Made by a program: the position numbers and the translations under genes. The notes below the pieces were generated by a model. That model was not told the DNA's origin. It ran no database searches and saw nothing but the letters and a program-made list of their open reading frames with translations. A stretch of DNA of 64,000 bases from Madurella fahalii (lineage: Eukaryota; Ascomycota; Sordariomycetes; Sordariales), in the NCBI GenBank assembly GCA_029876055.1, contig CM056878.1, forward strand, positions 1,488,001 through 1,552,000, read 5' to 3'. Numbering within the stretch: the first letter of the stretch is position 1; each line of letters opens with the position of its first letter. Shown here piece by piece: positions 45,228-56,758 of the stretch.

Positions 45228-47198
45228 GTACCGCCTAGCTTTTAATTACTACAAGTTAGTCATCTCCTATGCTTTAGAAGATCCAAGCGAGGACATCCGC
45301 CTAACACAGCTCCGCATGTCTGGAGTAACGGAAGGTGTTTTAGCTTAACTTTCCTACTGAGGGGTACGGTGTCCGAGACAGTCACCGAATTGATTGAGAC
45401 TCGTGTCTCGGGAACCACCGGCGGGAGAAAAAGAGGGCAGAAAAATGAGCCATCGATGCATGCCAGCAGTGTGCATGCATATGCATGTATTGGACAGTAC
45501 ATCGTAGGGCCGTCTAAGCCGGTTCCTTCATCTATTTTCTCACTTGACCGCTTCCTCCCCTCTTTCGCTTTTTGTTCCCAGGGGATGAGTTAACCCTAAG
45601 CGCGGATGCAGCGGGCAGTGCCGGTAAGTGTAGCATGCGAAAGTCATCGGCAAATTCCGGTGCATGGATACGCACCGGTTCTTCTCTTTTAGCTTAAGTG
45701 CACACTAGCTGCAGCACCTTGTTGGTCGGCTGCCATCTGGTTGGCTCCTGCTGCGCCAATTCTCGGCATTTGGGCAAGGCTTGGCAACATCAGCATCCTT
45801 TGGACCCCTTGTTTCCTGAGTCGTTTGTTTCGAGTTTGCTAAACATAACTACGTATTTCAGCACACTGCCCGTTCCTTCTCGCCATCCCGCGCGTAATCG
45901 TGCCGCACGATGGCTACTGATCGCTGCATGCCGCTGGTGCAATCCTTGGTTCGAACCGTCTCGAGGATCTCTTGTCAGCATCTGAGATCCAAGAACTTGA
46001 GGGATTCTCGGTTGGTTCGCAGTCCCTTGCCGATTCTCTCTGGGCAAATCCCTCGGAGGCGGTGAAGGCGCTGCAGAGGAGAGGGCGGATGCTCTGATAT
46101 TTCGATATTTGCTCCGGACCTGACTGTCCGATGCATGTTTTCCTGCAGGACCAGGCGGCCGGCAGAGTAACGTAGCAATCTGGACAAGCCATTTCAGTCT
46201 GGTTGTCCTCAGAAGTTGTTGGAACCCCCCACGTGTCTTCCAAGGTAAGTGTATGTCCCAGAGAGGAGGATCGTCTCGCAGGGATTACACCATGGACCCG
46301 CTTCAGTCCAGCCAACACCCGGGTCCAAGACTCTTGGCGCGTCCCTTTGCAGGTGGGGGAGGGGTTTTCCCTCCGTACACAGTACGGTGCTATCCGTATT
46401 GAAGGGTATTACACAGACCACCCAGCACTACTTTTGCAGGGCGATCGAAGGGTGGAACATATATATTGAAGAACAGTACTCTATTGCGACATCCAAGCTA
46501 CCTTTTAAAAATAATGAAAGGGGACTCTATATCGCTTTTGATTAAGATAAAAACTTTAGTAAGAAAGGAAATATCTTCAATTCGCGTCTTGTGGGAAAAT
46601 CTGAAGTGGTTTCCGGGGGTTTGATGGCGGATATCGTGCAAGTCGCTAGCGCGGTAAAATGATTGAAAGCAGTTGAAATGGCCTCGGTAGTGCACGAGCC
46701 AAAACCTCTGAGGGAAACGTCTCCTGCAGGTGCTCCTTAGTTTCTTGGCGTCGCTCTTGGCTGGCGTCCGAGTGCAGTAAAGAACGCTGCTGCGCCTCCC
46801 TGGTTGATGACCCGTGATTGACTGCCTTGGCGACGAAAATCCACCCTTCAAACTCGCCGACCTCTTCCCACTTTCTATTCTCTAGATTGACATCTGATTT
46901 TGCGTTTGTGGCAGCTTCGGGCTGAGCTCTCACTCTGGCTGACAGCCGTCGGCGGACAAGACGTCCCGCAATCCTCGATCGGAAGCTTCTCCTGCTTCTT
47001 TCGCCTTCTCCATCTCCATCTCGCTACACCATGCCGGCCACGGGTCGCATAGACAGCTGAGTCCTGCTCTGCAAGCTGTTTGGATTTTGCGGCTTCTTGG
47101 ACAAGCACCCCGTCGATTGGTTGTTTGCTTTTCGGATACTAAATTGGCAAATCTCATCATATTTTGCTGCGTCGCTCAATATATCACAACCATTCGCA
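45228..47198. other. Intergenic region upstream of TRK1
   Basis: About 2 kb with no supportable gene. Composition is more AT-rich around 46440-46600. TRK1 promoter and 5' leader are expected in the last few hundred bp. I saw no terminal repeats to support a transposon. Confidence 0.4.
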
Positions 47199-49937
47199 AT
47201 GGAACGCTTCAAGCATCTGCTCGTGGGGCAGATCAAGGCGCTGCGTCCGTCATTTATGTCCAAGACACCCCACTTTAACTTTATCACCGCGCACTGTGAG
47301 TGTCATGCCGTTAGAGCGTCGTTCGCAATACCCTGCTAACTCCAGCCAGATTTCTGGATCGTCGGCCTAACCCTGCTTGGATCTGTCATCATCTACGGTG
47401 TGGGCCGTGGGAACGTAGCATACATCGATGCCCTCTTCTTCGCCAGCGGGGCCAGCACCCAGGCCGGCCTAAACACAGTCGATGTCAAGCAGCTCAACAC
47501 CTTCCAGCAAATTATCCTCTACCTGTGGTCGATGATGGCGAATCCCATCACCGTTCACTCATTCGTCGTCTTCCTCCGTCTCTACTGGTTCGAGAAGCGC
47601 TTCCAGCACGTTGTCCACGAATCTCGCCTGAGGAGAGGCACCATCTCCAGGTCTAAGGCCAAGGCAAACCCCGACATCGACGATGTCGAGAAGGGTGTCA
47701 ATGGCCGGAAGATCACCGTTATGCTCAATGGCGCCAGATCGCGCATCACGAACGATGGCACCCTGCTAGAAGTCCAGATGGCCCCGGACCAGGCGGGCCC
47801 GGGCCAGGCGAGACCTACGCTCAGAGCCGAACCTACGAGCCAATCCTTGCCGGGTAGTGCCGTTGCGTCACCAGAGTCCCGCAAGCCCGAGATTAAATTT
47901 GCTCGCACCGTCACCAAGAGCGATGGCTTGGGCGAGGACGCGCTCAAGCTGCCTCCGTCGCGATCAGACCAAGAACACATTGCCATCTTGGAACGACAAC
48001 GGAACGCGGACGATGAGGTGCTGAGAATCCCGAACCCGAGGGATGCCGAACGCGGCGTGCGTCCGGAACCAGTCGAGGCGGCATGTGCCGAGGAATCGGA
48101 GCTGCTTTCGCCCCGCGCCGACGGATTGGGCTTGGCCATCAACGGTGAGCCCCAGCTACACCGTGCTGACAGCCGCCACCAGGCCATCACAATAGAAGAG
48201 CCCGACCGCCACAAGCTTCAGACAACCGAGTCGGACGATATTGTTGACGACGTTAGGGCGGCCGTGCACGCTTTCTCGTTCCTCAAGATTCGGAAACCCG
48301 GATTCCTGACTCGCCGCAACAAGAAACCACACAGCAAGGAGGATGAGCCGGGTACTGGCCCTTCAAAATTCCATAAGCGACGCCAATCGTTCCAGACGAT
48401 ACGTAGTGTGTTCACGAGGGACAAGGTCGAGGGCACGCCCTATCTCAGCTGGGAGCCCACCATTGGACGAAACTCGGCTTTTCCCGACCTGTCAGAGGAG
48501 CAGAGAGAAGAGCTTGGAGGCATCGAGTACAGGTCTCTAAAGACGCTCGCTCTGATTCTGGCAGGCTATTTCTGGATCTTCTCCGCCATCGGAGTTATAG
48601 GCATGCTACCTTGGATCCTGAATGTGGACACCTACGGCCAGGTCGTTGACGAGGCGGGCCAGAGCAGGACTTGGTGGGCTTTCTTCACAGCCAATTCGGC
48701 CTTCATGGACCTGGGTTTCACCCTGACCCCGGACAGCATGAACTCGTTTAATACGGCCCCGTGGCCGCTGCTGTTGATGAGCTTTCTCATTGTCATCGGG
48801 AATACCGGGTTCCCCGTCATGCTTCGCTTCATCATCTGGGTCGCTTCTTACCTCGTGCCCGTCGGCACTGGCGTCTACGAAGAGCTGCAGTTTTTGCTCG
48901 ACCACCCTCGTCGCTGCTTCACCTTGCTCTTCCCTTCTGGCGCTACCTGGTGGCTCTTTTGGCTACTCATCATCCTCAACGGCGTTGATGTCCTGTTTTT
49001 CATCGTTCTCGACCTTGGGAGCGGACCGGTAGTCGACTTGCCGGCCGGCATCAAGATCTTGAACGGCATCTTCGTAGCAGTTTCTACCAGAACGGCAGGC
49101 TTCTCGTGTATAAATCTCGCGCTCCTCCATCCTGCCGTCCAAGTCTCGTACATGATTATGATGTACATCTCCGTCTTCCCGATCGCCATCTCCGTCCGCC
49201 GGACGAACGTGTACGAAGAGAAGGCGCTAGGTATATACAGCCAACAGGATATTGAGGAGCAGGCAAGCAACACCGATCTATCCTACGTCGGGGCCCATTT
49301 AAGGAGGCAGCTATCGTTCGATTTGTGGTACATCTTCGTGGGATTTTTCATCATTTCAATCACAGAGGGCCCACGCCTCATGGCCAACGACTTCCCCATG
49401 TTTGCCGTTCTCTTCGAGGTTGTCAGTGCCTACGGCACCGTCGGGCTGAGCCTAGGTTATCCCACGGTCAACATGTCGCTGTGCTCCCAGTTCAGCGTAA
49501 TCGGGAAACTGGTCCTCATTGCTATGATGATTCGTGGCAGGCACCGTGGTCTTCCATACGGCCTGGATCGTGCTATTCTGCTTCCCAGCGAATCGCTCAA
49601 CGCCAAGGATGCTGCCGACGCAGATGCGAGAATGGCAAAACAGCTTTCGCATGCGTCTGGTGCCACCGGTGGTCCTCGCGCCGCCAGTCTGAAACGACAT
49701 AAGAGCCTGAGTGGTGATCATGGCAATATTTTGACCTCACTGCTGCACCCCGGACCGGCTGTCCCTCACGAGCCAGCGATGGTAGAGATCCATAGGAGAT
49801 CCACGGATCCCGGCGGGGAAGACTCAGAGCCATACGCAACTAGAGTCAGCTCACGGCGAACGGAGCCCGGTATCACGAGGAGATTCGACTTCTTCGCTTC
49901 GCCTCGGCCGCGCTCTTCTAATGACAACGGGAAGTAG
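47199..49937 (+). CDS. TRK1: Trk-family high-affinity potassium transporter
   Basis: Two exons (47199-47295 and 47350-49937) joined across a 54-bp intron give 894 residues. The join yields ITAHYFWIVGLTLLGSVIIY, the first membrane helix. Four pore loops of the TrkH/Ktr fold are visible: STQAGLN near residue 67, NSAFMDLGF near 481, STRTAGF near 610 and SAYGTVGLSLGYP near 724. A long hydrophilic loop (about residues 130-390) separates the first and second repeat units, as is usual in fungal Trk proteins. It mediates K+ uptake across the plasma membrane and sets membrane potential. The C-terminal region (about 770-894) is cytoplasmic and Ser/Arg rich. All four filter glycines are present, so the protein looks functional. 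Confidence 0.95.
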
Positions 49938-50957
49938 TTGGGTGCGATCAACAACTTTCCGGCGGTGGAACTTTTAGCTTTGTGAGGCGCAGTGTTTATC
50001 ATTTGGCAGTGTCTTGAGCCAGCGTCTGGTTCGCAGAGGACCACTGCACTCTGGACTGGGTTTCTGGCCAAGGCAGAACAGGTTATCACAAAACTGGGAC
50101 AGGCAGCGCTCCTTTTCTATTTTCTTTTCGGTAACGGAGCTTGGCATGGGCCGAAGCACTTGAGCATCTAGTAAACACCATAGAGCACGAACGTCGGGCA
50201 CTGGGATACATTTGGCATCGGAGTATGGGCGTTCGGCATAGAAAAAGACTAAAAGGGGGGAGGGAAGTTGCTGCTAGACACGACGCACAATACATTCCCC
50301 CACGGGGAAGAAGGGGACAGGCGTTGTTCGGCAAACTTTGATGGGTATTGTCGCTCGTTACGACGACCACAACGACGTCAGGCAGGTATCGCTGTAGGGA
50401 GGTCCATCGTTTTTAGAATATTGTAATGCGCGTAAAGACCTAGTTACTGGTGATTACTCACTCCTAATCTACTACGGCTGTTGGCAAGAGGATACAACTT
50501 GTGACAGTCGGACCAGATGGGAACAGGCTTTAAAATTACCGGTCCGATTTGTGCGGCAATTGTAAATCAAATCCCAAGGTAAGCATTGGTCCAGAAAAAG
50601 AAGATCGGAAACAGTAATCGAAATACGGGGTGTATCGACGATGGCGATAGAGAAAGAGAGAACAGGGCGGAATGATGTGCAAAATGACTACTTGCTGTAG
50701 CTGCAGTCCTTGGAGCATCGTGATTCTCAGCACCCCAAACAAGTCGCTAACAGGGATCATGGCAGATAGGGTGTCTATGACATTCTCGTGGAAACTTCAT
50801 AGCGCCGTGTGGCTTGTGGAATGTGTTTGGGGCAGTCCCGGTAGTAGTCCCAGTCTATCAACGCCGACCCATCCAATCATCCATTCCCAAATCAAACTCG
50901 TGATACATATAAACAAACCCCCAAAACAAGTAGTAGTTATCCCCTCCCACAAAAGCT
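49938..50957. other. Intergenic region between convergent TRK1 and SSL2
   Basis: About 1 kb containing 3' UTRs of TRK1 (+) and SSL2 (-). No gene or repeat is supported. Confidence 0.5.
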
Positions 50958-53522
50958 TCACTTGCCCGCCGCCCGCGCCGCCTGTCTAGCCTTGTCCTTC
51001 TCGCGCTGAATCTTCTTGAAGAAGGCGCTCTGGCCCTCACCCTTCTTGGGCTTCTTGAGCGCCTTGTTGGCCGCCTTGTTCTGCTCAATGTAGGCCATGT
51101 CTTGCCCACCGCTGAGCTCCCCTAGCGTACCCGCTGTGCGGCGCACGCCGTTGCCCTTCTTCTTGCGACCGCCGCCCCCACCGGGCCTGCCAAAGAGGTC
51201 GTCCGTCTCGACGTCCTCCTCGACGCCCTTGTCATTGTCCACGAGCGTCCGCTGGAGGAGTTCCCGGCATTCCTGGGGCGTGGCGAAGGCTAGGTCCGGG
51301 GTCTGCTCGATGTTGGCGAGCTGCGTGATCACCTTGAACGCGTAGCCCTGATCAACGAGGAAGGCTTGGCGCTTGGAGGAGTAGTACATCTCCTGCGTGT
51401 CTTTGGAGACGAGCGAGTAGAAGAAGGCGTTGAAGCCCTCGTCGTTGCGGCGCTTGGCCCGGAGGATGCGGCCTAGGCGTTGGGCTTCCTGACGACGCGA
51501 GCCGAAGTGGGACGAGATCTGGATGAGGACGGTAGCCTCGGGCAAGTCCAAAGACGTATCGCCAATCTTGGACAAGAAGAGCGTGTTTACGTCTGGGTTG
51601 TGCTGAAAGTTCTCGAGGACGTGCATCCGTTCTGTCTGGCTGGTGCCACCGTAGATGAAAACTTTTTTCAGCTTGAGTGCGTACTGCTTGAGGGAATACA
51701 ACTCGTCTGAAAAGACAATGATCTTATCGCCGCGCTTCTCGTGGTAGTTGATGAGATACTGGCATGCCTGGAACTTGCGCGGGTTCATAGCGTATAGCGT
51801 CCGCTTCATACGTGCGTCCGCCCGCAGATATTCGTCGTAGAATTCTGTCGGCATCGGGCACCAGACCTCCGCGCACTGCACCTTGGCGATGTGGCCTTGC
51901 TGTGATAATTCCATCCAGTTGGCTTCGTAAAGCTTGGGCCCGATAAGGAAGTTGAGGTGCGAGATCTTGTCGTCCTCTCTCAGGAGCGTTGCCGTTAAAC
52001 CGAGCTTAGAGTGCGACTTGATGGAGGATATGACCCGCCTGAACATTTCGGCAGGGACAACGTGCACCTCGTCCAGGAGCATCAGACCCCATTCCCGCCC
52101 TCTCAGGAAGTCCATCATCTTCTTGGAATCGTGCGAGCGCTCCCGGCTGTTGGTGACCATGGAGTAGGTGGTGACGATGATGCCCGTACTGCCAGAGAAC
52201 TTGTTCTTGCTCTCGGCCGTAAAGATGGCGATGTCGTCCGGGTTAATGTTAGACCACTTGAGGAATTCCTGGCGCCACTGCTGGACAGACATGGAACTGG
52301 TACACAGTACGATGACGCCTTTCTTGATTGTGCAGGCGGCCGTGATACCAACTAACGTCTTGCCGGCGCCGCACGGCAGGACGATGATACCGCTCTTGGC
52401 CCGGCCGTTGCCGAACATCTTGCTCAGGCTCTTTTCTTGGTACGGCCGGATTTGTGTGTTGGGGCGGAGGTCAATCTCAAGATTCGGATTTACGTCGTCA
52501 TTCCTGAAGTCATATTCTTCCAGGATGGGAAAGCCAATGTCAAGGCAGCGCTTCTGGACGATCTCAACCGAGTTGTCCGAGATTTCAAACGCATGGACAG
52601 CTTCTTTATCCTCGTCATCGTCTTCTTCATTCAGCGTGGCAAAGAGGTCACCTTCGTTGGCGGTGCCGCCTTGCTCGTCGGCCTTCTTGTCTGGTTGTTT
52701 CAGGTTTGCTTGGTGGACGCCGGCCGCGTTCTGCGTGCCCGGAATGACGAGCCCGCCCATGGTGGGCGCATAGCTGGTCGTGAAGCCGTCAGACCCGTGA
52801 ACACGAAGGCCGCCTATCACCTCGTCCTTAAGCAGCATCTGCAGTACCTTGGCATCCACGCTCTCTACGAAATATTTGTTCTTCTTCAGGACCAGCTTAA
52901 CCTTGCCGTAGCTCTTGGTGCAGTCGTCGATGGACTTGCGAACGGCCGCAGGCAGAGGCGTCTTCAAGAACCGTTCCAGCGTATCTATGATGTCCTTCGG
53001 CCGGAGACCCACGGATACCGCCGCATAGAGGCTGTGCATCGTCAGAACGTACTCATGGAGAAACGTCGGACGGGATCTCGGCTCGGCAATGGTGATGAGG
53101 AAGTCGGTTGCCCCGGGGGCCTTGGGGTGGAAACGCTCGAGGATGATGGTGTAGTTCTCTGGGTCTATCCACAACGGGTAATTCTGGTGGTCGGGCTTGA
53201 GAGGGAGGTGAGAGAAGTCACGCTTCCGGAAAAACGGAGTGGCTGCATCGTAACGCTTCAGTTCCTTTCCTTTGTCGTCACTTTGGCTCTGCATCCGCTT
53301 CCCGAGAGCGAACTTGTTCACGAATTCGTCAGCCTCCTTGCCCATCATCGCCTCGCGCTCCCTCTGGGCCTCGGTAACGTCTTCGTCAACGTCGTCAGCA
53401 TCTGACATGACTTCGCTGTCGAGACTGCGTGGCGTCGCCGGGCCGGGAGTGGACATGGCAGAGGTTCGCCCCGCCTTCGCTACGCCCGTCTGCGCCGATG
53501 GCGCCTTTCGCTTCGGGGGCAT
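50958..53522 (-). CDS. SSL2: TFIIH DNA helicase/translocase XPB (Ssl2/Rad25)
   Basis: A single exon of 854 residues starting MPPKRKAPSAQ. The ORF is open 101 residues further upstream, but that part has no family similarity and the MPPKRK start is the typical one. XPB is the 3'-5' ATPase of TFIIH, opening promoters and lesion DNA in transcription and nucleotide excision repair. Visible motifs: N-terminal XPB domain (ENYTIILERFHPKA), damage-recognition region, Walker A PCGAGKTLVG near residue 380, DEVH box near 487, motif III LTATLLRED (containing the RED motif), and motif VI QRLGRILRAKRR near 680. The C-terminus is Gly/Lys-rich and ends with a basic helix. All catalytic residues are present. 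It is divergent from the CHY zinc-finger gene. Confidence 0.97.
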   Translation of the reverse strand: MPPKRKAPSAQTGVAKAGRTSAMSTPGPATPRSLDSEVMSDADDVDEDVTEAQREREAMMGKEADEFVNKFALGKRMQSQSDDKGKELKRYDAATPFFRKRDFSHLPLKPDHQNYPLWIDPENYTIILERFHPKAPGATDFLITIAEPRSRPTFLHEYVLTMHSLYAAVSVGLRPKDIIDTLERFLKTPLPAAVRKSIDDCTKSYGKVKLVLKKNKYFVESVDAKVLQMLLKDEVIGGLRVHGSDGFTTSYAPTMGGLVIPGTQNAAGVHQANLKQPDKKADEQGGTANEGDLFATLNEEDDDEDKEAVHAFEISDNSVEIVQKRCLDIGFPILEEYDFRNDDVNPNLEIDLRPNTQIRPYQEKSLSKMFGNGRAKSGIIVLPCGAGKTLVGITAACTIKKGVIVLCTSSMSVQQWRQEFLKWSNINPDDIAIFTAESKNKFSGSTGIIVTTYSMVTNSRERSHDSKKMMDFLRGREWGLMLLDEVHVVPAEMFRRVISSIKSHSKLGLTATLLREDDKISHLNFLIGPKLYEANWMELSQQGHIAKVQCAEVWCPMPTEFYDEYLRADARMKRTLYAMNPRKFQACQYLINYHEKRGDKIIVFSDELYSLKQYALKLKKVFIYGGTSQTERMHVLENFQHNPDVNTLFLSKIGDTSLDLPEATVLIQISSHFGSRRQEAQRLGRILRAKRRNDEGFNAFFYSLVSKDTQEMYYSSKRQAFLVDQGYAFKVITQLANIEQTPDLAFATPQECRELLQRTLVDNDKGVEEDVETDDLFGRPGGGGGRKKKGNGVRRTAGTLGELSGGQDMAYIEQNKAANKALKKPKKGEGQSAFFKKIQREKDKARQAARAAGK

Positions 53523-54039
53523 CGTCGCTGTTTCTTCTGAATGTCCGTCACTGATGGCCAGTGCCGGAAGTGAAGAAGATTGACCTCGACGATGTTGATG
53601 CCCGACGCCGTCAAAGGAATTGACAACCCACAGAAGTGACGGCAAGGATGAAGTTTGGAAGAACGGAAGATTGGCCGCCGGTGCGAACCATACAGTACGT
53701 AAGCTGGTTCTAGGCACTACCCGGAATTCCGGGGCAGTCAGATTACTAATAAGACAAGGTCTCAGCTTTTGTGCAAGCGACTTGGAGCCGAGACAGCGGT
53801 CTATACTAGCGTACGGATACACCACAGTACATGCCCCGCTACCTGAAATCCCCGCTCAGTGGGGAAGCCAAAGCAACCCAGTGGCGCTTGTGCGGCTGAT
53901 CTCGGCCGAGAAGAACCGTAGCCGCTATCTTGCGAGAAAGACGCTTTACCACTACGCGGGACAGTTCTCGGCTAGCTTCTCGTTCCTTGACTGTAGACCT
54001 TGATAGCAACACTCCAGGAACAAGATTTCACCGTCCAAA
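53523..54039. promoter_or_regulatory. Shared divergent promoter region (SSL2 / CHY zinc finger)
   Basis: A 517-bp spacer between two opposing starts. Part of it is read as an in-frame extension of the SSL2 ORF, but it shows no conserved protein. Confidence 0.45.
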
Positions 54040-54554
54040 ATGTGGTACGTCGCCATGAAAACCCCAAGCAAGAAAGCGAGCCCCTCCGTCCTCGTGACAA
54101 CCCAGACCTAACCAACCCTCTCAGCAAACACATCCTCAACGCCCAAGTATCGATCCGCTCGCCATGCTGTACGCCACTATCCCTCTCTGTGTACCCCCAA
54201 ACTCGTAACCACCAATTTAACAACAGACCCCCAGGCCGCAAATGGTTCGACTGCGTCGAGTGCCACCAAGAACAAGAGGACCACCCGCTCCTGCAGCGGT
54301 TCGAGATGACGTTCGCCTGCAAAAAGTGCAAAAAGTGCTTCCGCAAGGACGCCCAAGAATTTGAGGAGGCCGACGAGTACTGCCCGCACTGCGACAACCA
54401 CTTCGTGCTCGAGGCTTTGACGCCCAAGGCGGCGATTACGGTCGAGGGCGCAGACGCCCGGGTTGACAGCCGCATGATCAAGGACGAGCGCGTCAAGGCC
54501 GAGGACCGGAGGACCGTGTTTGATCCGGACGCGGATGCCGACAAGTTGGGTTGA
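54040..54554 (+). CDS. Small CHY-type zinc-finger protein
   Basis: Three exons (54040-54044, 54125-54168, 54235-54554) give 122 residues. The first coding exon is only 5 nt (ATGTG). Splicing creates MCKHILNAQVSIRSPCC followed by RKWFDCVECHQEQEDH, the characteristic start of this family. Cys/His ligands continue through FACKKCKKCFRKD and EYCPHCDNHF, giving several zinc sites of the CHY type found in Hot13 and Pirh2. Without the two introns none of this N-terminus is readable in one frame. The C-terminus is charged and ends in DPDADADKLG. CHY domains bind zinc and often chaperone or ubiquitin-related partners; the specific role here is unknown. It is convergent with the proteasome alpha4 gene. 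Confidence 0.82.
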
Positions 54555-54568
54555 GTCGTGTAAGGATG

Positions 54569-54676
54569 CGGGAGGGGGTGGAAGGGGAGAAGGGGAGAAG
54601 GGGAGAAGGGGGGAAGGGGAGAAGGGGAGAAGGGGGGAAGGGGAGAAGGGGGGAAGGGGAGAAGGGGGGAAGGGGA
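54569..54676 (+). repeat. Purine-only minisatellite (GGGGAGAA / GGGGGGAA units)
   Basis: About twelve 8- to 10-base units of GGGGAGAA or GGGGGGAA form a purine-only tract on the plus strand between two convergent genes. It begins 15 bp after the CHY stop codon, so it is probably transcribed in that 3' UTR. Confidence 0.9.
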
Positions 54677-54947
54677 AAATGGCATAGCGATGGAATTTAT
54701 AGAAAGATACCCGGATGGGGGACGGAGAGCATCTAGACGGGAGTCGAGGATGTGTGTCCAAGCTCACGAGAAAAGAAAATCATGTGCATCTTCTGCCGTG
54801 ATCGCATCTATGGTATGGTCGTACAAAGTAGGAGTCTTGCGCTTGAAGGCGGCAAAGCAGCAACAGCGTGGGCATATCGTGCCGTTTGTCTATCTCACGG
54901 CGACTTTAAGGCCCTAACTTGGGTTTCCCCTAGTCATATCGGGGTTT

Positions 54948-55941
54948 TTACTGGTCACCAGACTCGTCCTGGCTCCTCGTCAATATAGTAGCGGTTCCTG
55001 TTCCGGGGGTCCTGCCCGTCTTCTTCTTGGCCGCCTCCTCCTGCTTCTCCTGCTCAATGTTCTTGACATAGCTCTCAATATCCTCGACGGGAAGCATTTC
55101 GATAGGCTTGCCAGGCGCCATGATGGCGATCTCGATATTCTTGGCGCCGGTCTGCACCACCTCCAACAGCGACTTGATGGCCAGCCGCACCGTCGCCTCA
55201 CGGTCCATGTCCTCCTTGTAGTTCCGCTCCAGGAACTCGCGCACTGTCTTGCTAGAGCGGCCGATGGCGTTTGCTTTCCTGTCTCGAATGTCAGTCGTGT
55301 GCCCGAACGGCCCGAGCGCACCTATCCTGTGTAGTGGGGAGCGCACCATGCAGAGTAGATGCCCGAGGGTTCCGTCTGGTAGAGCCTAGGCACCTGGTTG
55401 CCCTTGTCAAAGCCGACGATTAGGGTGCTGATACCGAAGGGCCGGACGCCGCCGCTCTGCGTGTACCGCTGCTGCACGCCGGCGACATACTTGGTGATGT
55501 ACTCGATGGTGACGGGGTCCTCGAGGTTGAGACGATGCGACTGGGCTTCTAACCGCGCCTTGTCCACCAGGATGCGGGCGTCTGCGTTGAGGCCGGCGAA
55601 TGCGAGGCACACGTGGGTATCAATGAGACCGATCTTGGATGGCGTGATGCGCGTGTCCTGTAACTTCATAGCCGATCGCTTCTCGCACCCGAGGACGACC
55701 ACATCTTTGCCTTTGACACCCACGGCGCAGGTGCCCCTCTTGACAGCCTCACCCGCGTATTCAACCTGGAACACATGCCCATCGGGACTGCAGCGAGTCA
55801 GTGTATTATTAGCGTGTTTAGCTTCGCGACTTGGACGGACCTGAAAACTGAAGACGAGCTTTAGTTAGCGACAGGTGCGGAGCTACGCGTACCAGGCCGA
55901 GATAACTCACCCGAGAGAGCTCTGTCGTATCCCGAAGCCAT
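54948..55941 (-). CDS. PRE6: 20S proteasome subunit alpha4 (Pre6/PSMA7)
   Basis: Four exons (55941-55911, 55847-55841, 55787-55347, 55278-54948) sum to 810 bp and 269 residues. The second exon is 7 nt (TTTTCAG) and is needed to make YDRALSVFSPDGHVFQVEYA, the alpha-subunit N-terminal signature. The next block EAVKRGTCAVGVKGKD is typical of alpha4. The intron at 55279-55346 has a GTGCGC donor and restores SAWKANAIGRSSK. Alpha4 is a structural subunit of the outer ring and lacks catalysis. The C-terminal extension is Lys/Glu-rich, somewhat longer than in yeast. The ring-gating N-terminus and C-terminal helix are intact. Confidence 0.95.
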
Positions 55942-56758
55942 GATTGCCGGGTATGAATTGTCGCACAGTTTTCTGGACAGTTATTGGCCGTCGGAAGAGG
56001 AAACTGGTCGTCGGGGAGCAGTGGTGGGGGGGAAAGGGTGGTGTAGTCGCTCGTATCCGATCGCCGTTGGCGTCTGGTTTGGATAGCTTGGGCAGGCTGC
56101 CACAGCTGTGACGACGAGCTCGAGGCTGACAAGCTAACCAGGTCCAAGCGCAGCCTGGGCCTGCGGGGCCAATCCAGGTGTGGTGGAAAGTATTTGCAAA
56201 CGCCAAGTCAGATTTTGACGACCCAGTTAAGCACGTACTTCCCCAGGTACTTGGACAATTGAATGTAAATGGCCATAACCCCCCACTCCAGAACAATCTG
56301 ACGGAATATCCAAATACAACGACCCGCCAGTATGGTCAGTAAGTACTTTTTACTAGAGAAAAAAAAAAATGCTTTAGGCATACTTGTTCCTAACTGCAAC
56401 GCATAGGCTTGTTGTTGACATGGGTTGTGTGCTCTGTATTACGAGCCCGGAGTCCGTTCGTTGGCAGGTGGCCCGAGCATGCTGCCAGCTTGCGCCACCC
56501 GGCACCGGACTTGCGACATCGAGCCGAACCAAACTTGTCGCCGGTGTCGCTGACTCCGGGTGAGGCCGTCCTAAAACCTTCGCGTTGCCGCTGCGTATAA
56601 TACATATATTCATCAAGGCGCTCTTGGATCCATCAGGTCCCTAATAAACAGGCGCCTGGCGTCAACCATTATACCATCCATTGGCTTTGACTTCCAACTC
56701 GCTCATATGATATAAGCCCGCTTCCACACTTCCCTCTTCACTCCATCAGCCGATCACC
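55942..56758. promoter_or_regulatory. Shared divergent promoter region (PRE6 / D-2HG dehydrogenase)
   Basis: An 817-bp spacer. A TATA-like GATATAAG at 56709-56716 lies about 45 bp before the dehydrogenase ATG. I looked for the proteasome-associated control element GGTGGCAAA near the PRE6 start and did not see it. Confidence 0.45.

Noticed and set aside
45935..45975. GGTTCGAACC sequence resembling a tRNA T-loop
   Set aside because: No cloverleaf can be built around it by eye.
52437..53405. 322-residue plus-strand frame
   Set aside because: Antisense shadow of the SSL2 helicase gene.
53523..53825. 101-residue N-terminal extension of the SSL2 ORF
   Set aside because: No similarity to XPB, falls in the divergent promoter, and the downstream Met gives the typical MPPKRK start.
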